DNA of 64,000 bases from an uncultured Clostridia bacterium (GTDB taxonomy: Bacteria > Bacillota > Clostridia > Oscillospirales > Oscillospiraceae), in contig CAMWFH010000001.1 of NCBI GenBank assembly GCA_947173485.1, positions 248,001-312,000 of the forward strand, read 5' to 3'. A model generated the notes under the pieces. It was not told the origin of the DNA and made no database searches. It saw nothing but the letters and a program-made list of their open reading frames with translations. This document shows, piece after piece, positions 1-6,587 of the stretch. Numbering within the stretch: position 1 is the first letter of the stretch; each line of letters starts with the position of its first letter. The position numbers and the translations under genes were made by a program.

Positions 1-449
1 TCCACGACCCGGAGGACTCCGAGGAGTGCGTCAACGATGCCTGGCTCCGGGCCTGGAACGCGATCCCGCCCCAAAGGCCCGATAAGCTCCAGCTGTTCTT
101 GGCCAAGATCGTCCGCAACCTGGCCTTCGACCGTTTCCAGGCGCGGCACGCGGAAAAGCGGGGCGGCGGCGAGACCGCCCTGGTGCTGGAGGAGCTGTCG
201 GAGTGCCTGGCCGGCGGGACGGACGCGGAGACCGTCTACGCGGCCCAGGAGCTGGAGCAGTGCGTCCGGCAGTTCGCGGCCTCCCTCCCGGAGCGGACGG
301 CCGGCGTGTTTCTGCGCCGGTACTTTTTCACCGAGCCGGTGGCGGACATCGCCAAGCGCTTCGGCCTGACGGAGGGCCATGTGATGGTGCTCCTGAGCCG
401 GACCCGCAAAAAGCTGCGGGCCCATCTTTTGAAGGAGGGATACCTGTGA
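1..449 (+). CDS. ECF-type RNA polymerase sigma factor (5' end outside window)
   Basis: The reading frame is open from base 3, so the true start lies upstream. The visible part begins in region 2 (HDPEDSEECVNDAWLRAWN, then a KIVRNLAFDRF stretch) and ends with region 4: an LPERTAGVFLRRYF helix followed by the helix-turn-helix around IAKRFGLTEGHVMVLLSRTR. Family knowledge: such factors direct RNA polymerase to a small stress or envelope regulon and are usually held by a co-transcribed membrane protein. The next gene starts at a GTG overlapping this stop codon by 3-4 bases, which implies translational coupling. The target promoter is unknown, and no ECF-like autoregulatory promoter can be seen because the upstream sequence is missing. 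Confidence 0.88.
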   Translation, partial: HDPEDSEECVNDAWLRAWNAIPPQRPDKLQLFLAKIVRNLAFDRFQARHAEKRGGGETALVLEELSECLAGGTDAETVYAAQELEQCVRQFAASLPERTAGVFLRRYFFTEPVADIAKRFGLTEGHVMVLLSRTRKKLRAHLLKEGYL

Positions 450-1873
450 ACAGGAACGATCTGTACCGGGCGTTCAGCGGAGTGGACGATAGCCTCTTAG
501 CCCGCAGCGAAACGCCCCGCCGGCGCTCCTACCGGCGATGGGGGACGCTGGCCGCCTGTCTGGTGCTGATGGCCGGCGTGGCCTTCGGGGCGTTAGCTGC
601 CGAGGCAAAGGAGTACACCGCGGCAGCGGCGTTCTTTGCGGACAACGGCCTGTCTATGGAGGGGCTGAGCCGGGCGGATGTGAAGGCGGTGTACCGGGAC
701 ATCACCACAGAGCGCTTCACCTATGACAAGACAGCGGAGGTCATCCAGCGGGCCGTGCCGGGACTGGAGATCCACCAGCGCCAGCCCACCCCGGAGGAGC
801 TGGCGGCGGCGTGGGACCGGAACGTATGGCTGAACGCCCAGCCGAAAGCGGGAATCAGCTATCAGCTGGACTATCTGGAGAAGCCGGACGAGGCTCTGGG
901 TTTCGATGTGCTGGACAGGAGCATTTTGGAGTGTTACCAAGACGGTGAGCTGCTCTGGACGGCGGAGTTCCCCGGCCTGATGGTGTTTTCGGACGGCGTT
1001 CTTCACACCCCCTCTGGGACAGCGGTCTGGGGGCAGAACGACCGCTGGTCCAGCGAAGAGCCCATGTATTCCAGCGTGGCCCGGTTGGACGAGGACGGGA
1101 ACATCCTGTGGCAGCGCCAGCTGGATCACGGATTCAAAGATGAATATATCTCCCAGGTGGTGGACAATGGGGACGGCACCTGGGCAGTGATCAGCCGGGG
1201 GGACTTCGAGTACCTCTGCCTGAGCCAGTACGACACCGATGGGAACGAGCTGAGCGTCCGCAAGACGGAGGCAGGCAACTTCGGCATCTGGAACGTGGTC
1301 CGCCTGGGGGACGGCTACCTGGCCCAGCTGGGGAGCATCACGGACGGCGAGACCGCACGGCTGGTCAAGCTGGACCGGGAGGGGAACGCCCTGGACACCT
1401 TCACCTATGAGGGGGAGGACTGTGACTACTGCATCCGGGATATGATCGAGTTCGGAGGCCGGGTGTACCTGTCCGCCTACGCCGTGCCCAAGCAGACAGA
1501 TGAGGGCGGGCGGTATGAGATCGCCGGTATCCTGGCCTACCTGTTTGACAACATGGACCGGGTGATCTCCAGTGAGGAGCTGACCCCTATGATCCGGGAC
1601 AACTACACGGCAGTGCTGCTGCTCTGCGATCCCCAAGGCGGCGCGCCGGAGACCTTCTACTCCGTCAAGGGCTCCTTGGGCGCCGGCCTGACCGTGAACG
1701 AGGCCGGGGAACTGGTCTGGGAGGTGGAGAGCGTGGCGAACACCTTCTTCTCCCCCGCCACCAACTCCTTCACCATCGGCGGCACCAGCCAGGTGTTCCG
1801 CTACACCTTCGATGCCGCCGGCGCCCTCCTCTCCCAGGAGGACACTGGAGAGACGGTGCCCTACCGAAGATGA
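446..1873 (+). CDS. Single-pass membrane protein, probable sigma-factor partner with propeller-like exterior
   Basis: The start is GTG at 446, eight bases after a GAAGGAGG ribosome site, giving about 475 residues. A short basic cytoplasmic tail (about 35 residues, rich in Arg) is followed by one membrane helix (LAACLVLMAGVAFGALA). The long exterior part contains recurring units such as ARLDEDGNILWQRQ, YDTDGNELSVRK and KLDREGNALDTFTY, like the blades of a beta-propeller. The position directly after, and overlapping, an ECF sigma gene suggests it restrains or senses for that factor. I see no recognisable zinc anti-sigma motif, so the anti-sigma role is inferred from context only. It ends just before a strong terminator. 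Confidence 0.6.
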   Translation: MNRNDLYRAFSGVDDSLLARSETPRRRSYRRWGTLAACLVLMAGVAFGALAAEAKEYTAAAAFFADNGLSMEGLSRADVKAVYRDITTERFTYDKTAEVIQRAVPGLEIHQRQPTPEELAAAWDRNVWLNAQPKAGISYQLDYLEKPDEALGFDVLDRSILECYQDGELLWTAEFPGLMVFSDGVLHTPSGTAVWGQNDRWSSEEPMYSSVARLDEDGNILWQRQLDHGFKDEYISQVVDNGDGTWAVISRGDFEYLCLSQYDTDGNELSVRKTEAGNFGIWNVVRLGDGYLAQLGSITDGETARLVKLDREGNALDTFTYEGEDCDYCIRDMIEFGGRVYLSAYAVPKQTDEGGRYEIAGILAYLFDNMDRVISSEELTPMIRDNYTAVLLLCDPQGGAPETFYSVKGSLGAGLTVNEAGELVWEVESVANTFFSPATNSFTIGGTSQVFRYTFDAAGALLSQEDTGETVPYRR

Positions 1874-1897
1874 TCCGCCGCTTTTTGTTGCTTTCTT

Positions 1898-1935
1898 GCC
1901 GCCGCTATGGGCCCTCCCATGGCGGCGGCTCTTTT
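1898..1935 (+). terminator. Rho-independent terminator
   Basis: A 14-bp stem (1898-1911 with 1916-1929, one G-T pair) and a 4-base loop, followed by TCTTTT. It closes the sigma-factor operon. Confidence 0.85.
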
Positions 1936-1951
1936 GCGTTTGTCCACGCTC

Positions 1952-1980
1952 TTGCGCCCCGCCCAGATCTCCGCTATAAT
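1952..1980 (+). promoter_or_regulatory. Promoter of the LytTR regulator/GHKL kinase pair
   Basis: A weak -35 (TTGCGC, 1952-1957), a 17-bp spacer and a perfect -10 (TATAAT, 1975-1980) lie 45 bases before the first start codon. The poor -35 is compatible with an activator-dependent promoter. Confidence 0.6.
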
Positions 1981-2024
1981 AGACCATCAGACTTCTCCGG
2001 CCCTGCCGGAGGGGAAGGGATAGG

Positions 2025-2744
2025 GTGGTGGATATGATCAAATTCGCGGTCTGCGACGACGAGCCCCTGATGCTCCGGGAGCTTGCCGGACATCTCACGA
2101 GCTATATGGAGGCCCGGTCTGCCGCCTGCTCCGTCAGCACCTTCTCCAGCGGACAGGCCCTATTGGAGAGCGGCGGCGGCTTTGACGCGGCCTTTCTGGA
2201 TATCCAGATGGCCCAGCCGGACGGGATGTCCACTGCCCGGCTGCTGCGCCAGCAGGGGGAGCGGGGCCTGCTGGTCTTTGTCACGGTCCTCCGGGAGCAG
2301 GTCTTTGACGCCTTCCAGGTGGAGGCCTACGACTACCTGCTCAAGCCCCTGGACCCCAGCCGCTTCCGGCAGACGATGGACCGCCTGCTCCGGTCGCTGG
2401 AGCGGCGGGCCCCCAGGGCCCTCACGGTCCGGCAGGGCGCCGGCTGCGAGATCGTCCCCCTGGCCGATATCGTGTACTGCGAGGTCCTGGGCCGCAAGGT
2501 CTACCTCCACAAGAGCGACGGCACGGTCACTGGCTGCTACGAGAAGCTGGAGGACCTGGAGCGCCGCCTGGACAGCCGTTTCTTCAAATGCCACCGGAGC
2601 TATCTGGTGGATCTCGACTATGTCCGCGGCTATCGGGACGGCCAGGTCCTGCTGCCCCAGGGGGCGGCGATCCCCGTCTCCCGGCTGCGGGAGCGGGAGC
2701 TGCGCCAGGCTCTGCTGCGCCGCATGAAAGAGAGGGAGCTTTGA
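2025..2744 (+). CDS. LytTR-family response regulator (AgrA/VirR type)
   Basis: About 239 residues. The N-terminal receiver domain has acidic residues in FAVCDDEP, a phospho-acceptor Asp in AAFLDIQM and a conserved Lys in YLLKPLD. The C-terminal LytTR DNA-binding domain includes VYCEVLGRKVYLH and FFKCHRSYLVDLDYV. GTG at 2025 suits the GGAGGGG site at 2008-2014; GTG 2028 or ATG 2034 are alternatives. It is followed one base later by its probable kinase. LytTR regulators commonly control peptide-pheromone or cell-wall genes. No AgrB/AgrD-like genes are visible next to it, so the signal and targets are unknown. Confidence 0.88.
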   Translation: MVDMIKFAVCDDEPLMLRELAGHLTSYMEARSAACSVSTFSSGQALLESGGGFDAAFLDIQMAQPDGMSTARLLRQQGERGLLVFVTVLREQVFDAFQVEAYDYLLKPLDPSRFRQTMDRLLRSLERRAPRALTVRQGAGCEIVPLADIVYCEVLGRKVYLHKSDGTVTGCYEKLEDLERRLDSRFFKCHRSYLVDLDYVRGYRDGQVLLPQGAAIPVSRLRERELRQALLRRMKEREL

Positions 2745-2745
2745 T

Positions 2746-4014
2746 ATGGACTGTTTCCCCCTGCTCATAGATGCCCTCTATTTCACAGGGCAAGCCCTGC
2801 TGCAGCTCCTTTTTGCCAGCCGCCTGACCGGGAAGGCCCTGCGGCTCTGGATCCTCCCAGTCTATCTCTCCCTGCTGGGGGCCATCGGGCTCTTCTTCGC
2901 CCGGCTCAGCGTTGGCGGCGTTCTCGCCGCCGGCGCCGGTGTGCTGGTCCTCTACGCCGTGAGCCGCCTGGGCCTGAAGGCACCGCCGCTGGCCGCCTGG
3001 CTGGCCGCGGTCCTGGCCTTTTGCGTCTCCCAGCTCTCCGCCGGCATCGTCAGTGCCCTGGAGGCCGCCCTCTTCCCCCGCTATATCGGCGCTCCCCTGC
3101 TGTATCCCCTGCTCCTGGCGGCCCAGGTCCTCTTCTTCCTCCTGTGCGCCGGCTGCTATGCCGCCATCCTCCGTCTCCTGTCCTGGACCCAGGACAGGCA
3201 GATGCCCTATATCTCCCTGCTGCTGTTCCCTGGCCTGTTCTGCCTTGCCGTTGAGCTCTATATCCTCCAGACCGCCTACAGCTTTTTCGCCCCCTCCTCC
3301 TCTTTGGAGGAGCTCGGGAAGCAAGGCACCCTCCTGCTCCTCCAGGTCTTGGGGCTGGCGGCCCTGCTCTGCGCCCTGTATGCCTACCGCCGCCTCTGCC
3401 AGGGCTTCCAGGCCCAGGCGGCCCTCCAGTCCCTGACTCAGGCCGCCCAGGCCCAGAAGGTCTACCTGGCCGAGGCCCGGCTGCGCTGGGAGCAGACCCG
3501 CGCCTTCCGTCACGACATCAGGAACCACCTGTCCGTGCTGGACGGCCTGCTCCGGGGCGGACGGCTGGAGGAGGGGCGGGCGTACCTGAAAAAGCTGGAG
3601 GCCGTCTCCAGTGCCCTCTCCTTCCCCCACCAGACCGGGGACCCGGTGGTGGATATCCTCCTGGGGGAGAAGCTGGGCCTGGCAAAGGAGATCCAAACGG
3701 AGGTATCCCTGGTCCTGCCCCCCTCCTGGGGGATCGACAGCCTGGACCTGTGCGTGATCTTCGCCAACGCCCTGGACAACGCCATCGCCGCCTGCCGCGC
3801 CGGCGGCGGTCCTCCCTCGATCCGCATCACCGGGCAGCGGCAGGGGGACCTCTACCTGCTGGCCTTTGAGAACACCTGCCCGGCGGGCCCTCTGCCCCCG
3901 GCGGGGACAGGCCTGGCCAATATCCGGGCGGCGGCGGAGAAGTACCAGGGGGCGGTGCTGGCGGAAAAGACGGACCAGCGCTTCTCCCTCCATGTGCTGC
4001 TGCACATCCCCTGA
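2746..4014 (+). CDS. GHKL sensor histidine kinase (AgrC-like)
   Basis: 422 residues. The first about 210 are hydrophobic, with roughly six membrane helices. Next come a dimerisation/phospho-acceptor helix with His in FRHDIRNHLSVLDGLL and an ATP-binding domain with the N-box NALDNAIAAC and a glycine-rich GTGLANIRAA motif. This is the AgrC/VirS layout: a polytopic sensor without a large exterior domain, coupled to a LytTR regulator. It starts one base after the regulator's stop, so the two are one operon. The ligand cannot be predicted from sequence. Confidence 0.87.
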   Translation: MDCFPLLIDALYFTGQALLQLLFASRLTGKALRLWILPVYLSLLGAIGLFFARLSVGGVLAAGAGVLVLYAVSRLGLKAPPLAAWLAAVLAFCVSQLSAGIVSALEAALFPRYIGAPLLYPLLLAAQVLFFLLCAGCYAAILRLLSWTQDRQMPYISLLLFPGLFCLAVELYILQTAYSFFAPSSSLEELGKQGTLLLLQVLGLAALLCALYAYRRLCQGFQAQAALQSLTQAAQAQKVYLAEARLRWEQTRAFRHDIRNHLSVLDGLLRGGRLEEGRAYLKKLEAVSSALSFPHQTGDPVVDILLGEKLGLAKEIQTEVSLVLPPSWGIDSLDLCVIFANALDNAIAACRAGGGPPSIRITGQRQGDLYLLAFENTCPAGPLPPAGTGLANIRAAAEKYQGAVLAEKTDQRFSLHVLLHIP

Positions 4015-4034
4015 CCGCTTTTTTGCGCCATGTC

Positions 4035-4066
4035 TTGAGACTTTTTTGAGGATCAGGTGGTATACT
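4035..4066 (+). promoter_or_regulatory. Promoter with direct-repeat operator, upstream of the OmpR-type regulator
   Basis: Two TTGAG copies (4035-4039 and 4046-4050) are exactly 11 bp apart. They are followed 10 bases later by a TATACT -10 box (4061-4066). No canonical -35 sits 17 bp upstream of the -10, so the repeats probably bind an activator on one face of the DNA. The same layout, base for base in spacing, recurs at 5851-5882. Confidence 0.68.
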
Positions 4067-4091
4067 ATCCTGCCAAAAGGAGGCGAGCAGC

Positions 4092-4763
4092 TTGCGGCCC
4101 ACACTATTGATCGTAGACGACGAACCGGGCATCGTGGACACGATGCGGACCTACTTCTCTCCCCAGTATGAGGTCCTGACGGCCTACAGCGGCCAGGAGG
4201 CGATCCGCAAGGCCCAGCAGCAGCCGGACCTGATCCTGTTGGACATCCAGATGCCGGGGACAGACGGCCTCACCGTCTGCCAGACCATCCGGGACCATAT
4301 CGCCTGCCCGATCCTGTTCCTGACGGCCCGGATCGAGTCCGCCGATCAGATCGCCGGTTTTCAGGCGGGGGCCGACGACTATATCGTAAAGCCCTTCGAC
4401 CTGGACGAGCTGTCCGCCCGGATCGCCGCCCATCTCCGCCGGGAGCGGCGGCGGGCCAGTCCCTCCGTTGTCCGCTTCTTCGGCGAGTGCGCGATCGACT
4501 ACCCCGCCCGGACCGTGACCATCCGCGGGGAGGCCGTGCCCCTCTCCCGGCGGGAATTTGATATCCTGGAGCTGCTCAGCCTCCACCCGGGGCAGGTGTT
4601 CGACCGGGAGCGGATCTATGAGCGGGTCTGGGGGATCGATGGGGCGGGCAGCAGCGATACGGTGATGGAGCATATCCGAAAGATCCGGGCCAAGCTGGCC
4701 CGCCATACGATGCACAGCTATATCGAGACGGTCTGGGGGTGCGGCTACAAGTGGAACGGTTAA
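4092..4763 (+). CDS. OmpR/PhoB-family response regulator
   Basis: 223 residues. The receiver domain has VDDEPG near the start, phospho-acceptor Asp in LILLDIQMPG and the conserved Lys in YIVKPFDLDEL. The winged-helix domain follows (PLSRREFDILELL ... GCGYKW). The start is a TTG with an AAAGGAGG-type site 9 bases upstream. The gene overlaps the next gene (its kinase) by 25 bases. It most likely binds the duplicated TTGAG elements before its own gene and before the ABC transporter (5851), giving autoregulation plus transporter control. That link is inferred from the shared operator. The arrangement resembles antimicrobial-peptide sensing modules (Bce/Van-like). Confidence 0.9.
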   Translation: MRPTLLIVDDEPGIVDTMRTYFSPQYEVLTAYSGQEAIRKAQQQPDLILLDIQMPGTDGLTVCQTIRDHIACPILFLTARIESADQIAGFQAGADDYIVKPFDLDELSARIAAHLRRERRRASPSVVRFFGECAIDYPARTVTIRGEAVPLSRREFDILELLSLHPGQVFDRERIYERVWGIDGAGSSDTVMEHIRKIRAKLARHTMHSYIETVWGCGYKWNG

Positions 4764-5854
4764 AGGATATGCCCCTGCGGCGGGCCTTCTTTCTCCTGAC
4801 CGCCTGCGGCCTGCTGGCAGCCCTGGCCCTGGCGGCGGCGCTTTGGGCCGGCTGCTGGACCCTCTCGTCCCGGTATCCCTCCGGCGGGGTGATCATCGGG
4901 AGCAGCGGCGTGGTCATGTCCCTGCCAGAGCCCACGCCGGAGCAGCTGCGGTCACGGGCAGCGCTGGACCTCATCCCGCTGCTGGGCTTCGTCCTGCTCC
5001 CGGCAGCGGGGCTGGCGGCGGCCGCCGCCCTCTTTTACCGCTGGAAGCTGCGGGAGCCCATCGAGCTGCTGCTGGAGGGGACCCGGCGCATCCGGGCCCA
5101 GGACCTGGACTTCACCCTCCCCGCCCTCTCCGCCGACGAACTGGGGCAGGTCTGCGGGGCCTTCGAGACCATGCGGGCCGAGCTGCTGCGGACCAACCGG
5201 GCCCTGTGGCAGCAGGCCGAGGAGCGCCGGCGGCTCAACGCCGCCTTTGCCCATGACCTGCGCAACCCCATCACCGTCCTGAAGGGCAGCGTCAAGCTCC
5301 TGCGGCAGGACCCCGCCGACCGGCAGGCCCTGGACCGGCTGGAGGGCTACACGGCCAGGATCGAGCAGTATGTAGAGGCCATGAGCTCCATCCAGCGGCT
5401 GGAGCAGCTGCCGGTGCGGGCTGGGCGGGTCTCCTGCGCCGTCCTGGGCCAGGAGCTGGAGGAGACCGCCCGGCTGCTGGCCCCAGCCCTGGCGGTCTCG
5501 GTCGCCCTTCCGGCGGCAGAGGACCTCCGACTCGACCACGGGATCTTCCTCACCGTGGCGGAGAACCTGATCGGCAACGCCGCCCGCTATGCCCGGCGGT
5601 CCCTCCAGATCGGCCTGGCGGTCCAGGGGGATACCCTCGCCCTGACCGTTGCGGACGACGGCCCTGGCTTCCCGGCGGCGCTCCTAAAGGATGGCCCCCA
5701 GCCCTTTGGGAAACGGGAGGCGGACGGAGCGCATTTCGGCATGGGCCTCTACAGCAGCGCCCTTCTGTGCGTCAAGCATGGCGGCTCCCTCCGTCTGGAG
5801 AACGCTGGCGGCGGGTCAGCCACGGCGGTCTTTCATTTGGACGGCCCGTTTTGA
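4739..5854 (+). CDS. Membrane sensor histidine kinase with HAMP domain
   Basis: About 371 residues from GTG 4739 (GTG 4751 and ATG 4769 are alternatives). Membrane helices lie near residues 15-40 and 80-100, flanking a short exterior loop of about 40 residues. A HAMP region follows (FYRWKLREPIELLLEGTRRI), then the HisKA helix with His172 in FAHDLRNPITVL, the N-box ENLIGNAARYA, the G1 box DDGPGF and GMGLYSSALLC. The tiny exterior loop suggests sensing within the membrane or through the adjacent transporter, as in Bce-type modules. It is translationally coupled to the regulator gene. Confidence 0.88.
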   Translation: MRLQVERLKDMPLRRAFFLLTACGLLAALALAAALWAGCWTLSSRYPSGGVIIGSSGVVMSLPEPTPEQLRSRAALDLIPLLGFVLLPAAGLAAAAALFYRWKLREPIELLLEGTRRIRAQDLDFTLPALSADELGQVCGAFETMRAELLRTNRALWQQAEERRRLNAAFAHDLRNPITVLKGSVKLLRQDPADRQALDRLEGYTARIEQYVEAMSSIQRLEQLPVRAGRVSCAVLGQELEETARLLAPALAVSVALPAAEDLRLDHGIFLTVAENLIGNAARYARRSLQIGLAVQGDTLALTVADDGPGFPAALLKDGPQPFGKREADGAHFGMGLYSSALLCVKHGGSLRLENAGGGSATAVFHLDGPF

Positions 5855-5882
5855 GAGATTTTTGAGATATCTCTGCTACACT
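5851..5882 (+). promoter_or_regulatory. Promoter with direct-repeat operator, upstream of the ABC transporter
   Basis: TTGAG at 5851-5855 and 5862-5866 (11 bp apart) and a TACACT -10 at 5877-5882. The spacings match those of 4035-4066 exactly. The first repeat overlaps the end of the kinase gene. The shared design implies control by the upstream OmpR-type regulator. Confidence 0.68.
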
Positions 5883-5912
5883 CTCCTTATACCACATAAG
5901 GAGGGTGTTTTT

Positions 5913-6587
5913 ATGAACATCGAAGCAAACGAGCTGTCCAAGGTCTACGGTGAGGGCGAGAACCGGGTCGTGGCCCTGGACCAGGCCTCCCTGACCATCG
6001 CCCCCGGCGACTTCCTCTCCATCATGGGCCCCTCCGGCAGCGGGAAGAGCACGCTGCTGCACCTGCTGTCCGGCCTGGACCGGCCCACCAGCGGCCGGCT
6101 GACCTATGACGGCAGGGACATCTACGATCTGTCCGACAAGGCCCTCTCTGCCTTCCGCCGCCGGCGGATCGGCTTCATCTTCCAGCAGTTCCACCTGCTC
6201 CCCGTCCTGACGGCCCGGGAGAACATCCTCATGCCCCTGCTGCTGGACAAAAAACAGCCGGATGAGGACTATCTCCAGGAGCTGGTCCAGCTGCTGGGCA
6301 TCGGCGACCGGCTGCACCACCTGCCCCATGAGCTGTCCGGCGGACAGCAGCAGCGGGTGGCCATCGCCCGGGCCCTCATCGCCAAGCCCGATGTGATCTT
6401 TGCCGACGAGCCCACCGGGAACCTGGACAGCCGGAGCGGCGGCGAGGTGATGGACCTGCTGCGGGCGGTCCAGGAGAAGCTGGGGACGGCCCTGGTGGTC
6501 ATCACCCATGACAGCCGCGTGGCGGCCATGGCCCAGCGCCGCCTCACCATCGTGGACGGGGTGCTGTCGGAGGTGGCCGCGGGATGA
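5913..6587 (+). CDS. ABC transporter ATP-binding protein (MacB/LolD/Bce type)
   Basis: 224 residues starting at ATG 5913, preceded by an AAGGAGGG ribosome site. It shows Walker A (GPSGSGKST), the Q-loop (FIFQQFHLLP), the signature LSGGQQQRVAIARAL, Walker B (VIFADEPTGNLD) and the switch His (VITHDSR). The TGNLD variant is typical of ATPases that power FtsX-like permeases. The gene overlaps the permease by four bases (ATGA). With the two-component system just upstream it forms a sensing/export or peptide-detoxification module. The substrate is not evident. Confidence 0.92.
   Translation: MNIEANELSKVYGEGENRVVALDQASLTIAPGDFLSIMGPSGSGKSTLLHLLSGLDRPTSGRLTYDGRDIYDLSDKALSAFRRRRIGFIFQQFHLLPVLTARENILMPLLLDKKQPDEDYLQELVQLLGIGDRLHHLPHELSGGQQQRVAIARALIAKPDVIFADEPTGNLDSRSGGEVMDLLRAVQEKLGTALVVITHDSRVAAMAQRRLTIVDGVLSEVAAG

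Noticed and set aside
593-2098. Long open frames on the opposite strand of real genes (for example here and at 2584-4104)
   Set aside because: They follow from high GC content in the third codon position of the true genes, lack ribosome sites and show Pro/Gly/Arg-rich, motif-free sequence.
2025-4014. A complete Agr quorum-sensing locus
   Set aside because: Only AgrA-like and AgrC-like genes are present. No AgrB-like membrane protease or short AgrD-like peptide gene is visible on either side.
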